In this document: positions 1 to 8,409 of the stretch, piece after piece
How positions within the stretch are numbered: position 1 is the first letter of the stretch
Layout: each line of letters starts with the position of its first letter
Assembly: GCF_001937195.1 (NCBI RefSeq)
Contig: NZ_MSDO01000017.1
Location: forward strand, 124,001 to 188,000
DNA length: 64,000 nucleotides
Reading direction: 5' to 3'
Source: Salinicola socius
GTDB lineage: Bacteria; Pseudomonadota; Gammaproteobacteria; Pseudomonadales; Halomonadaceae
Position numbers and translations under genes: made by a program
The notes under the pieces: generated by a model
The model's input: only the letters and a program-made list of their open reading frames with translations
The model's database searches: none
Told to the model about the DNA's origin: nothing

Positions 1-58
1 TGTCGTCGTCGAGGGAATCGGCCTGGGGCACGGTCGAGAGCGAAACCAAGTCAGCCAT
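1..58 (-). CDS. 5' end of an unrecognised gene (partial)
   Basis: The reverse strand starts an open frame with ATG at 58-56, preceded by a good ribosome binding site (AGGAG, 7 bases upstream). The 19 visible residues begin MADLVSLSTVPQADSLDDD and the frame runs off the window edge. The strong site and its position divergent to the aminotransferase argue that it is real. Nineteen residues are too few to identify a family, so no function is given. Confidence 0.55.
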   Translation of the reverse strand, partial: MADLVSLSTVPQADSLDDD

Positions 59-317
59 GGGAGATCTCCTGTCAGTCATCCGCCTGCGAGCGAGGCGTTG
101 TCGATGCCCACAGCATGAGAGGCTCGGACGGATACGGCTTGACCCTGGATGGCGAACCTTTGACCCAGGAGAACAGTTAGCCACCAGACGGGCCCGGCTT
201 GACCGTAAGACGCGGCCAGCGATGCTCCGCGGTCAAGTCCTGATCGAGCCAGCCGAGGCATCATGCGAGTCATCGAGCCAGTGCGACGCTCAAGACATCA
301 CTGCCCAGGAGAGACCG
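59..317. other. Divergent intergenic region upstream of aminotransferase
   Basis: About 260 bases between two divergently read starts. An open frame continues upstream of the aminotransferase start through this stretch, but its translation is rich in Arg, Cys and Ser and unlike the family, so it is taken as non-coding. It should hold the promoters for both genes. TTGACC occurs twice (around 149-154 and 199-204) but no convincing paired -10 box was recognised. Confidence 0.4.
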
Positions 318-1628
318 ATGCTCAAGACCAACGCCTTCGACGCCAGCGCCGGCGATATCGTCGCCGCGGAGAAACTGGAGATGATCGAGCGCCGCCGGCG
401 CCTGCTCGGCCCGGCCTACCAGCTGTTCTACAAGGACCCGCTGCATCTGGTCCGCGGCGAAGGGGTGTGGGTTTTCGACGCCGACGGTCGGCGCTATCTC
501 GACGTCTACAACAACGTGCCCTCGGTGGGACACTGCCATCCGCACGTGCTGGCGGCACTGACCCACCAGGCGGGGCTGCTCAACACCCACACTCGCTACC
601 TGCACGACAATGTGCTGGATTTCGCCGAGAAGCTGGTCGGTACCATGCCGGACGAACTCAGCCAGGTGATGTTCACCTGTACCGGCAGCGAGGCCAACGA
701 TCTGGCCCTGCGTATCGCCGAGGACTATACCGGCGGCACCGGCGTGATCGTCACCGAGTACAGCTATCACGGCATGACCAAGTCGATCGCCGCCCTCTCG
801 GCGTCGATGGGCCCTTACGTCAAGCTCGATCGCGACGCCCGCGCCATCCCGGCGCCGATCCACGATCCCGCCCACCCGGCAGCGGTCGGCAAGCGCTTCG
901 CCGCCGATGTCAGGGCGGCGATCGCCGACATGCAGCGCCACGGCATCAAGCCCGCTGCCCTGCTCATCGATACTTTCTTCACCAGCGATGGCGGCTTCTT
1001 CGACCCGCCGGGCTTCCTGCAGGAGGCGGTCGAGGCGATCCGCGATGCCGACGGACTCTACATCGCCGACGAGGTACAGCCCGGCTACGGCCGCAGCGGC
1101 GAGCACATGTGGGGCTTCCAGCGCCACGGCCTGGTGCCGGATCTGGTGACACTGGGCAAACCGATGGGCAACGGCCACCCAATGGCCGCGACCGTGGTCA
1201 AGCCGCAGATCCTCGAGCGCTTCGGCGGCGAATCGAGCTACTTCAACACCTTTGGCGGCAACACCGTCTCCGCCGCGGTTGGCCTGGCGGTTCTGGAAGT
1301 GATCGAGCAAGAGAACCTGCTGCCGTCGATCCGACAGGCCGGCAAGGCCATCGTCGACGGGATCGCCGCGCTCGCGATGCGCTATCCCGTTCTTGCCAAC
1401 GTGCGTGGCGTGGGCCTCTACGCGAGCGTCGAGATCGTCGATGCCGAGGGCCAGCCGGATGCCGCGATGGCGCTCTCGATCGTCAACGGCCTGCGTGACG
1501 AGGGCGTGCTGATCGGCGCCATCGGGCCGCACTCGAACATCCTGAAGATTCGCCCGCCGCTAGTATTCAAGACAGAACACAGCCGGATGCTGGTGACAGG
1601 ACTGGAGACGGTACTCTCGCGCCTGTGA
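318..1628 (+). CDS. Class III (omega-type) PLP-dependent aminotransferase
   Basis: Predicted 436-residue cytoplasmic pyridoxal-phosphate enzyme of the class III aminotransferase family, which moves an amino group from an omega-amine or amino acid to a keto acid, or in some members eliminates phosphate from phosphoethanolamine. Visible landmarks are GSEAND near residue 123 (cofactor phosphate binding), IADEVQ with Asp251 (pyridine nitrogen contact) and TLGKPMGNGHP with Lys281, the Schiff-base lysine. The start is placed at 318 because AGGAGAG precedes that ATG and the family sequence begins there. An ethanolamine-permease-like transporter follows after 55 bases, which suggests a small amine as substrate. 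Family assignment is firm; the substrate is a guess. Confidence 0.88.
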   Translation: MLKTNAFDASAGDIVAAEKLEMIERRRRLLGPAYQLFYKDPLHLVRGEGVWVFDADGRRYLDVYNNVPSVGHCHPHVLAALTHQAGLLNTHTRYLHDNVLDFAEKLVGTMPDELSQVMFTCTGSEANDLALRIAEDYTGGTGVIVTEYSYHGMTKSIAALSASMGPYVKLDRDARAIPAPIHDPAHPAAVGKRFAADVRAAIADMQRHGIKPAALLIDTFFTSDGGFFDPPGFLQEAVEAIRDADGLYIADEVQPGYGRSGEHMWGFQRHGLVPDLVTLGKPMGNGHPMAATVVKPQILERFGGESSYFNTFGGNTVSAAVGLAVLEVIEQENLLPSIRQAGKAIVDGIAALAMRYPVLANVRGVGLYASVEIVDAEGQPDAAMALSIVNGLRDEGVLIGAIGPHSNILKIRPPLVFKTEHSRMLVTGLETVLSRL

Positions 1629-1683
1629 AAGGGCCGGCTCCCCATCAAAAGTGCTTTATCAGCCACTCATGACGGAGAACGAC

Positions 1684-2871
1684 ATGTCATTGCCGACAAC
1701 AACAAATATGCTGAAGCCGACACTGGGCCCGATACAACTATGGGGGATCGCCGTCGGGCTGGTGATTTCAGGCGAGTACTTCGGCTGGAGCTATGGCTGG
1801 GGCGTCGCCGGCACCCTGGGCTTTTTGGTGACAACGCTCATGATCGCCACCATGTATAGCTGCTTCATCTTCAGCTACACCGAGCTGACCACCGCCATTC
1901 CCCACGCCGGCGGCCCCTTTGCGTTCAGCCGCCGCGCCTTCGGGGAGTTCGGCGGCATGATCGCCGGGATGGCCACGCTGATCGAATTCGTGTTCGCCCC
2001 GCCGGCCATCGCGCTCGCCATCGGCGCCTATCTCAATGTCCAGTATCCGGCGCTGGACCCGCAACTGGCGGCCATCGGCGCCTACGTCATCTTCATGACG
2101 CTCAATATCCTGGGCGTGAAGCTGGCGGCGATGTTCGAGCTGCTGGTCACCTCGCTGGCGGTGATCGAACTGCTCGTGTTCATGGGGGTGGTCGCGCCGG
2201 GGTTCAGTCTGGCGAACTTCGTCGCCAATGGCTGGGCGGGAAGCGACGCGTTCAGCGCGACGGCCATCTCCGGCATCTTCGCCGCGATCCCGTTCGCGAT
2301 CTGGTTCTTCCTCGCCATCGAGGGCGCGGCGATGGCCGCCGAAGAGACCCGTGACCCTCGCCGCACCATTCCCAAGGCCTACGTCAGCGGCATCATCCTC
2401 GGCTATTCGCGCCAGTTCTTCGCCCTGGCCCGCGCCGGCTACCTGCCGCGCGGCCTGGCCAGGCTCTCCCGCTTCCGGACGCCCCACCGGGCGATTCTCG
2501 CCGGCGGTGTCATCGGCGTCGCCGCGATTCTCAGCGACGGGCGCTTCGACCTGCAGGGCATGAGTCTGACCGCCGCGATGATCACCATGGCGGTGTTCGG
2601 GGCCATCGTGATGTATGTCATGAGCATGCTAAGCCTGTTCCGGCTGCGCCGCATCGAGCCGGAACTCGAGCGCTGGTATCGCGCGCCCGGCTACCCGGCC
2701 GTGCCGCTCGTCGCACTAATCATGGCGCTGGTCTGTCTCGTCGCCATGCTCTGGTTCAAACCGACGATCGCGCTGCTCTTCGTCGGCCTGATGCTGCTGG
2801 GCGGGCTCTATTTCGCGCTGACCAGGACACAGCGCCGGGAAGCGGAAGACGCCCTCGATCCGATATCCTGA
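1684..2871 (+). CDS. APC-family permease, ethanolamine-permease-like, internally deleted
   Basis: Inner-membrane amino acid/amine permease of the APC superfamily, closest in remembered sequence to ethanolamine permeases (WFFLAIEGAAMAAEETRDP, YSRQFFALARAGYLPR). The ATG at 1684 is chosen for the GGAGA just upstream; it gives 395 residues against roughly 440-480 for the family. In relatives some 55-60 residues, carrying a membrane helix and flanking loop, separate the RxxPKAYxSGI segment from the GYSRQxFALxRAGYLP segment. Here they are joined directly at residues 236-240, in frame. The other helices are intact. The gene probably formed a unit with the upstream aminotransferase. Transport activity is doubtful, since the loss would change the topology. 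Confidence 0.8.
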   Translation: MSLPTTTNMLKPTLGPIQLWGIAVGLVISGEYFGWSYGWGVAGTLGFLVTTLMIATMYSCFIFSYTELTTAIPHAGGPFAFSRRAFGEFGGMIAGMATLIEFVFAPPAIALAIGAYLNVQYPALDPQLAAIGAYVIFMTLNILGVKLAAMFELLVTSLAVIELLVFMGVVAPGFSLANFVANGWAGSDAFSATAISGIFAAIPFAIWFFLAIEGAAMAAEETRDPRRTIPKAYVSGIILGYSRQFFALARAGYLPRGLARLSRFRTPHRAILAGGVIGVAAILSDGRFDLQGMSLTAAMITMAVFGAIVMYVMSMLSLFRLRRIEPELERWYRAPGYPAVPLVALIMALVCLVAMLWFKPTIALLFVGLMLLGGLYFALTRTQRREAEDALDPIS

Positions 2872-2944
2872 ACGACGCGAGATCCCCATCGCGACGCCGG
2901 CGAGGCGCTCCGGGGCGCCTGGCTGGCATCTGTCGTTCTGCGCT

Positions 2945-3700
2945 TCACGCGTCGAAGAACACTCTCAGGACGTGATCCATGTGCACTTCCATCGCCTTTC
3001 TGGCCGCGTCGGGGTCCCGACTCTCGATAGCCGCCAGGATGCGTTGATGGTCGTTCTGTGACTGGCGCGGCATGTCGGTTTCCATGAACAACTCCTGAAG
3101 ACGACGAAACATCTTGCCGTACTGGTGGCCGAGCAGATGCTTGATGGTCATGGCGTAGGCGGCATTGCCCGACGCCTCGGCAATCCGAATGTGCAGCAGT
3201 CGATCGCCGGCCTGATTGCGGCCCCCTTGGCGGTTGTCCTCGACGTTGCGCGCGTAGGCAGCGCGCATCGCGGCGAGATCCTCATCGCTCGCGTTGATTG
3301 CGGCCAGCGCCGCCGTCTCGGGTTCCAGGTAGCGCCTTGCCTGGAGCAACGAAAACGGCGGAATCTCCTGGTCCAGGTCGAGTTCGATCTCGCTGGCGAA
3401 CTCGGGGTCCAGCGCCCATCCTTCCTGACGCCGCGCCGCACTCATGACCGAGCTTCCCACCTCTTCGTCTCGTTCCAGTACCAGCACGCCGTGGCCGACC
3501 CGGACCTCGACCTGACCGACCACCTCCAACGCGATCAAGGCTTCTCGCACTGAGGCTCGGCTCACCCCCAACTGCTGCGCCAAATCCCGTTCCGGCGGAA
3601 GCAGGCTGCCGGGGGGGAATTCTCCCTGCTGGATGAGCACCAGCAGTTGATCCGCGATCTGGCGATAGAGCCGCTGCGCGCGAATGGTCTGGATCGGCAT
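2945..3700 (-). CDS. FadR/GntR-family transcriptional regulator (FCD domain)
   Basis: DNA-binding regulator of 251 residues. The N-terminal winged helix (about residues 10-72, with SLLPPERDLAQQLGVSRASVREAL) is a textbook GntR domain. The C-terminal part (about 100-245) is an all-helical FCD ligand domain beginning ARRYLEPETAALAA. Relatives such as UxuR, ExuR and LldR sense hexuronates or hydroxy acids and usually repress a neighbouring operon. It is divergent from the ten-gene sugar-acid operon at 3921-14279 and is the likely regulator of that operon. Start: ATG at 3700 with GGAGATCGATGG upstream. Its ligand cannot be read from sequence. Confidence 0.9.
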   Translation of the reverse strand: MPIQTIRAQRLYRQIADQLLVLIQQGEFPPGSLLPPERDLAQQLGVSRASVREALIALEVVGQVEVRVGHGVLVLERDEEVGSSVMSAARRQEGWALDPEFASEIELDLDQEIPPFSLLQARRYLEPETAALAAINASDEDLAAMRAAYARNVEDNRQGGRNQAGDRLLHIRIAEASGNAAYAMTIKHLLGHQYGKMFRRLQELFMETDMPRQSQNDHQRILAAIESRDPDAARKAMEVHMDHVLRVFFDA

Positions 3701-3920
3701 CCATCGATCTCCGGTTTCAGGTACATGACGTATTAGACATTGGTCGCAAATTCAAACGTTTTCACCGGCCTGGCCGCGGCTATTAGACGTTTGGCGATTT
3801 GCGGGCCGTTTCCACAAAGGATAATACTCGGACCAAAGGTCAGGCCTTTAGACATTAGAACCAACCCTGTCTTGAGAAGCAAAAAACCAGAATCACAATC
3901 GCCTTCAGGAGCCACCGGTC
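3701..3920. promoter_or_regulatory. Divergent promoter region with three TTAGAC repeats
   Basis: This 220-base region separates the FadR-type regulator from the operon it faces. The motif TTAGAC followed by (A/G)TT occurs three times in the same orientation, at 3733-3741, 3783-3791 and 3848-3856, starts 50 and 65 bases apart. An inverted repeat GACC-AAA-GGTC lies at 3831-3841. Either could be the operator of the adjacent regulator. A start with AGGAG precedes 3921. Binding is inferred only. Confidence 0.45.
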
Positions 3921-4661
3921 ATGCGACTCGTCAATAAAACTGCCTTGATTACCGCCGCCGGTCAGGGCATTGGCCGCGCCACCGTCGAGCGCTTTCTGGC
4001 CGAAGGCGCCCGCGTGATTGCCACCGACATCGACGCGACCAAACTGGAAGGACTGGACGGTGCCGAATGCCATCCGCTCGACGTCACCGATAGGCAAGCC
4101 GTGCAAACGCTGATCGAGTCGTTGCCGCCGCTGGACGTGCTGTTCAACTGCGCGGGAACGGTGCCTAGCGGCTCGATTCTCGAATGCGACGATGCCCAGT
4201 GGTCGTTCGCCCTGCGACTCAACGTCGACTCGATGTTCTACACCATTCGCGCCGCGCTGCCAGCGATGCTCGAGAACGGCGGCGGCAGCATCATCAACAT
4301 GTCCTCGCTCGCCTCCAGTGCCAAGGGCGTGGTCAATCGCTTCGCCTACGGCACCACCAAGGCGGCCGTGGTCGGACTGACCAAATCCGTCGCCGCCGAC
4401 TACATGACTCGCGGCATTCGCTGCAACGCGATCTGCCCGGGCACGGTCGACTCCCCTTCGCTGCGCGAGCGCGTCGCCGAGCAGGCTCGCCAGCAGGGCC
4501 GCACGACCGACGAGGTCTTCGCCGAATTCATCGCCCGCCAACCCATGGGCCGCCTGGGCAAGGTCGAAGAGATCGCCGCGCTGGCGACGCATCTGGCCAG
4601 CGACGAAGCCTCGTTCATAACCGGCACGGTGCAGATGATCGATGGCGGCTGGTCCAATTGA
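3921..4661 (+). CDS. SDR oxidoreductase, 2-keto-3-deoxy-L-fuconate dehydrogenase-like
   Basis: NAD(P)-dependent short-chain dehydrogenase of 246 residues. It has the cofactor loop TAAGQGIGRA (residues 11-20), FNCAG (75-79), a serine near 130, and the catalytic pair Tyr143/Lys147 in YGTTK. Sequence and context match dehydrogenases that oxidise C4 of 2-keto-3-deoxy-L-fuconate or -rhamnonate to the 2,4-diketo acid. The next gene is the hydrolase that would cleave this product. L-fuconate dehydratase, which would supply the substrate, is encoded 20 kb downstream at 24393. It is the first gene of a long plus-strand operon, 220 bases from the divergent FadR-type regulator. Family is certain; substrate comes from context. 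Confidence 0.85.
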   Translation: MRLVNKTALITAAGQGIGRATVERFLAEGARVIATDIDATKLEGLDGAECHPLDVTDRQAVQTLIESLPPLDVLFNCAGTVPSGSILECDDAQWSFALRLNVDSMFYTIRAALPAMLENGGGSIINMSSLASSAKGVVNRFAYGTTKAAVVGLTKSVAADYMTRGIRCNAICPGTVDSPSLRERVAEQARQQGRTTDEVFAEFIARQPMGRLGKVEEIAALATHLASDEASFITGTVQMIDGGWSN

Positions 4662-4678
4662 TCGCCCTACCGGGTTCT

Positions 4679-4699
4679 CGTAGCTCGTAGCTCGAAACT
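4679..4699. repeat. Short heptamer tandem repeat (CGTAGCT)
   Basis: Two exact head-to-tail copies of CGTAGCT (4679-4685, 4686-4692) plus a diverged third unit CGAAACT lie in the 76-base gap between the SDR and hydrolase genes. A related doublet, CGTGGCT twice, occurs at 53885-53898 and a single unit at 55261-55267. Confidence 0.6.
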
Positions 4700-4737
4700 G
4701 GACTCACTTTGCTAATAGATACAGAAAAGGAAATCGC

Positions 4738-5580
4738 ATGAAATTGCTACGCCACGGCCCCAAGGGCCAGGAAAAGCCCGGCATCGTCGATGCCAATGGG
4801 GTTGTTCGTGATCTCTCCGGCCAGATCGATGACATTGCCGGCGAGACGCTATCCGATGCCGGCCTCGCCGCGCTGGCGAAGATCGATATCGCCAGCCTGC
4901 CGCAAGTCCCGGCCGATACGCGGCTTGGCCCCTGCGTCGGCCGCGTCGGCAAGTTCATCTGCATCGGGCTCAATTATTCCGATCATGCCGCCGAAACCGG
5001 TGCCGAAGTGCCCGCCGAGCCGGTGATCTTCAACAAGTGGACCAGTGCCATCTGTGGCCCCAACGACGATGTGGAGATTCCTCGCGGTTCCAAGAAGACC
5101 GACTGGGAGGTGGAACTGGGTGTGATCATCGGCAAGGGCGGCCGCTACATCGACGAAGCCGATGCCATGAGTCACGTCGCCGGCTTCTGCGTGGTCAACG
5201 ACGTCTCCGAGCGCGAGTACCAGCTCGAGCGCTCCGGCACCTGGGACAAGGGCAAGGGCTGCGACACCTTCGGTCCGCTTGGCCCGTGGCTGGTCACTCG
5301 CGACGAAATCGCCGACCCCCAGAATCTGGACATGTGGCTCGAGGTCGATGGCAAGCGCTATCAGGACGGTTCGACCCGGACCATGGTTTTTCAGGTCCCT
5401 CACCTGGTCGCTTATCTCAGCCAGTTCATGAGCCTGCAGCCGGGCGACGTGATCTCCACCGGCACACCGCCGGGCGTCGGCATGGGTCAAAACCCGAAAG
5501 TCTTCCTCAAGCCGGGCCAGGTAATGCGTCTGGGGATCGACGGTCTTGGGGAACAGCAGCAGCGCTGTATCGAGAGCTGA
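4738..5580 (+). CDS. Fumarylacetoacetate hydrolase-family protein, 2,4-diketo-3-deoxy-L-fuconate hydrolase-like
   Basis: FAH-superfamily enzyme of 280 residues with a small N-terminal domain (1-70) and the metal-binding FAH fold after it. Conserved features are GLNYSDHAAE (77-86), the acidic stretch DWEVELGVIIG near 121-131, and the closing GDVISTGTPPGVGMG. This subfamily, often labelled ureidoglycolate lyase, includes the hydrolase that splits 2,4-diketo-3-deoxy-L-fuconate into pyruvate and L-lactate. The dehydrogenase making that substrate lies immediately upstream. The start has AAGGAAATCGC before the ATG. The fold is secure and the pathway role is a strong inference from the pair of genes. 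Confidence 0.85.
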   Translation: MKLLRHGPKGQEKPGIVDANGVVRDLSGQIDDIAGETLSDAGLAALAKIDIASLPQVPADTRLGPCVGRVGKFICIGLNYSDHAAETGAEVPAEPVIFNKWTSAICGPNDDVEIPRGSKKTDWEVELGVIIGKGGRYIDEADAMSHVAGFCVVNDVSEREYQLERSGTWDKGKGCDTFGPLGPWLVTRDEIADPQNLDMWLEVDGKRYQDGSTRTMVFQVPHLVAYLSQFMSLQPGDVISTGTPPGVGMGQNPKVFLKPGQVMRLGIDGLGEQQQRCIES

Positions 5581-5695
5581 CGGACAGCACACCACCCGCT
5601 GCCGACCGTGTCGGACGGGGGTGGTGCGACAAAATTGGCCTGACCATTGGGCCTGTAGATCCACTTTCGATATCGCCATTCTCTGGAGCGTATAC

Positions 5696-6739
5696 ATGCA
5701 AGTCGTCGTCTGTTCGAAACCGAACGAGATGTCCGTCACTGAGCGCCAGGCGCCCGATTGCGCGCCTGGCGAGGCGCTGGTTGCGATTCGTCGCATCGGT
5801 ATCTGCGGGACCGACATCCACGCCTTCGGTGGCAATCAGCCCTACTTCGTCTACCCCCGCGTGCTCGGCCATGAGCTCAGTGGCGAGGTGGTCGCCGCAG
5901 CCGACGATGTCGAAGCCACTCTCGTCGGCCAGGCGGTCTACGTCATTCCCTACCTGCACTGCGGCGAGTGTCGGGCGTGCCGTCAGGGTCGTACCAACTG
6001 CTGCCAGAAGCTCGAGGTGATCGGCGTACACCGCGATGGGGGGATGGCGGAGCTGCTCAACGTGCCGGCTTCGCATCTCGTGCCGGTGCCCGATCTCTCG
6101 GCGGAAGCGCTGGCGCTGGTCGAGTGTCAGGCCATCGGCGCGCACGCTGTCCGGCGCGGCCAGGTCGAGAGAGACGAGCTGGTCGTCGTGGTCGGTGCCG
6201 GGCCGATCGGTATCGGTGTGCTGCAGGTGGCCAGGAGCCGCGGCGCGCGGGTGGCCATGGTCGATACCAATCGCGACCGGCTGGCGCTTTGCCGCGACGA
6301 ACTCGGCGCAGAAGCTGTCTGGCACGCCATCGACGACGACATCATCGCCGAGATCGAAGCGATCAACGACGGTGCGCTGGCCGATGTGGTGTTCGATGCC
6401 ACCGGCAACCCCCAGGCGATGAATCGCGGCTTCGACTTCGCCGGGCATGGCGGGCGCTACGTGTTGGTGAGCGTGGTCAAGGCCGACATCACCTTCAGCG
6501 ATCCGGATTTCCACAAGAAGGAACTGACGCTGATGGGCAGCCGCAACGCCACGCGGGAAGATTTCGAGACCGTCACCCGGCTGATGGCCAGTGGCGACAT
6601 CCTGACCGAGCCGCTGATTACCCACCGGGGCCGGCTCGAGGAGCTACCGACGTTGATGCCCCAGTGGTGCGCGCCCGGCAGTGGCGTGATCAAGGCGATG
6701 GTCACGCTGGATGGCGAATCCGGGGAGGTCGAATCATGA
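5696..6739 (+). CDS. Zinc-dependent alcohol dehydrogenase, L-galactonate/L-gulonate 5-dehydrogenase-like
   Basis: Medium-chain dehydrogenase of 347 residues. Catalytic zinc ligands Cys37 (GICGTD), His59 and Glu60 (GHE) are present, as are the four-cysteine structural zinc loop (CGECRACRQGRTNCC, about 87-101) and the nucleotide fold VVGAGPIGIG. The ATG at 5696 is preferred over upstream in-frame codons because GGAG stands 8 bases before it and family similarity starts there. Relatives oxidise C5 of L-galactonate (to D-tagaturonate) or L-gulonate (to D-fructuronate). The following two genes reduce tagaturonate and dehydrate altronate, which favours L-galactonate. Its 3' end overlaps uxaA by ATGA. 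Confidence 0.82.
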   Translation: MQVVVCSKPNEMSVTERQAPDCAPGEALVAIRRIGICGTDIHAFGGNQPYFVYPRVLGHELSGEVVAAADDVEATLVGQAVYVIPYLHCGECRACRQGRTNCCQKLEVIGVHRDGGMAELLNVPASHLVPVPDLSAEALALVECQAIGAHAVRRGQVERDELVVVVGAGPIGIGVLQVARSRGARVAMVDTNRDRLALCRDELGAEAVWHAIDDDIIAEIEAINDGALADVVFDATGNPQAMNRGFDFAGHGGRYVLVSVVKADITFSDPDFHKKELTLMGSRNATREDFETVTRLMASGDILTEPLITHRGRLEELPTLMPQWCAPGSGVIKAMVTLDGESGEVES

Positions 6740-8409
6740 GTGATACACGCCTCGAGACCATCGGTACCGACAGCCCGGCTCGCATCACGCTGCGAATCCA
6801 TCCGCGCGACAACGTAGCGGTGGCATTGACCGACCTGCCGGCCGGCCGCCGAGTCGCGATCGACGACCGCGATATCGCCCTTGCCGACAATGTTCGCCAC
6901 AAGCACAAGTTCACGCTCGAGGCGCTGTCGCCGGGGGAGATCGTCACCATGTACGGCGTCACCGTGGGCAAGGCAACGCAAGCCATCCCCGCGGGCGGCG
7001 TCATTACCGTGGACAATGTCGCCCATGCCACGGAGAGCGGTGACGTCCAGCCCGGCAGCAAACCGTGGACGCCGCCGGATGTGACGCGCTTCCGGGGTAC
7101 GACCTTCGACGGCTTCCATCGTCCGGATGGCAGCGTTGGTACCGCCAATCTCTGGCTGGTGATTCCGCTGGTGTTCTGCGAGAACCGCAATATCGAGGTG
7201 CTGCGTCAGTGCGTTGCCGATGCGCTGGGCGATGACCCCTATCGCGACTACAAGCGCATGGCCCGGCAGATGCTGGCAGGAGTGTCCGGAAATACTGACC
7301 AGAGCGACGCGAGCGATCCGCTCGCCGCCGCCGCGCCAACACGCTTCCCCAATGTCGACGGCGTGCGCTTTCTGACCCATACCCTGGGCTGCGGCGGCAC
7401 CGACGACGATGCCGAGGCACTGTGCCAGCTGCTCGCCGGCTACATCTGCCACCCCAACGTGGCCGGCGCGACGGTGCTGAGCCTCGGCTGCCAGAAGGCG
7501 CAGATCCAGATGCTCAAGGCGGCGGTGGCCGCGCGCGACCCGCAGCAGCGGCGCACGGTGGACTACTTCGACCAGCAGTCTTCACCCAGCGAAGAAGCCC
7601 TGATCCGCAATGCGCTGCAGTCGATCTTCGACGGTCTGGCGGCCGCCGATCGCATTCAGCGCCAGCCGGCGCCGCTGGCCAAGCTCACCCTCGGCGTCGA
7701 GTGCGGCGGCTCCGACGGTTTCTCCGGCATCTCCGCCAATCCGCTGGTGGGCGGCGTGGTCGATCGCCTGGTCGCCCTCGGCGGCAGCGGCATTCTCGCC
7801 GAGTTCCCGGAGCTGTGCGGGGTCGAGCACGAGCTGGTCGCCCGCTGCACCGACGCGGACATCGCCGGACGCTTCCGCGATCTGATGCAGGCCTACCAGC
7901 GCCACGCCGCCGCGGTGGGGGCCGATTTCTCCATGAACCCCTCGCCGGGCAATATCCGCGACGGCCTGATCACCGACGCGATGAAATCCGCCGGCGCGGC
8001 CAAGAAAGGCGGCGATGGCCCGGTGGTCGACGTGCTCGACTACACCGAGCCTCATCGTCGCCCCGGCCTGAGCCTGCTCTGCACCCCGGGCAACGATGTG
8101 GAATCGACCACCGCCCTGGCCGGATCCGGCGCCAACCTGATCGTGTTCACCACCGGGCTCGGCACGCCCACCGGCAACCCGGTGACGCCGGTGCTCAAGA
8201 TCGCCAGCAACAGCGAACTGGCCACGCGCATGCGCGACATCATCGATTTCGATGCCGGTCCCATCGTGCGCGGCGAGCGCAGCATCGACGAGCTGGCCGA
8301 GGAACTGCTGGCGCTGTGCATCGAGGTCGCCTCAGGACGTCATCGGTCACACGCCCAGCGCCTCTCCCAGCACGACTTCATTCCGTGGAAGCGCGGGGTG
8401 TCGTTATGA
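6736..8409 (+). CDS. uxaA: Altronate dehydratase (UxaA family)
   Basis: Dehydrates D-altronate to 2-keto-3-deoxy-D-gluconate. The 557-residue product has an N-terminal SAF-like domain (about 15-100) fused to the large UxaA/GarD dehydratase domain. The latter has HTLGCGG (near 219), LSLGCQK, VECGGSDGFSGISANP and FTTGLGTPTGNPV, typical of the iron-dependent family. It is somewhat longer than the roughly 495-residue enterobacterial enzyme. The gene starts inside the stop of the dehydrogenase (ATGA) and ends inside the start of the reductase gene, so the three are translationally coupled. This supports a route from L-galactonate through tagaturonate and altronate to KDG. No KDG kinase or aldolase gene is present in this window. 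Confidence 0.9.
   Translation: MSDTRLETIGTDSPARITLRIHPRDNVAVALTDLPAGRRVAIDDRDIALADNVRHKHKFTLEALSPGEIVTMYGVTVGKATQAIPAGGVITVDNVAHATESGDVQPGSKPWTPPDVTRFRGTTFDGFHRPDGSVGTANLWLVIPLVFCENRNIEVLRQCVADALGDDPYRDYKRMARQMLAGVSGNTDQSDASDPLAAAAPTRFPNVDGVRFLTHTLGCGGTDDDAEALCQLLAGYICHPNVAGATVLSLGCQKAQIQMLKAAVAARDPQQRRTVDYFDQQSSPSEEALIRNALQSIFDGLAAADRIQRQPAPLAKLTLGVECGGSDGFSGISANPLVGGVVDRLVALGGSGILAEFPELCGVEHELVARCTDADIAGRFRDLMQAYQRHAAAVGADFSMNPSPGNIRDGLITDAMKSAGAAKKGGDGPVVDVLDYTEPHRRPGLSLLCTPGNDVESTTALAGSGANLIVFTTGLGTPTGNPVTPVLKIASNSELATRMRDIIDFDAGPIVRGERSIDELAEELLALCIEVASGRHRSHAQRLSQHDFIPWKRGVSL

Noticed and set aside
263-1498. Alternative plus-strand frame overlapping the aminotransferase
   Set aside because: Arg/Gly/Pro-rich shadow; the aminotransferase frame has all cofactor motifs.
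2903-2920. Hairpin AGGCGC-N6-GCGCCT between the permease and FadR-type genes
   Set aside because: Only six base pairs and no T run on either strand; too weak to call a terminator.
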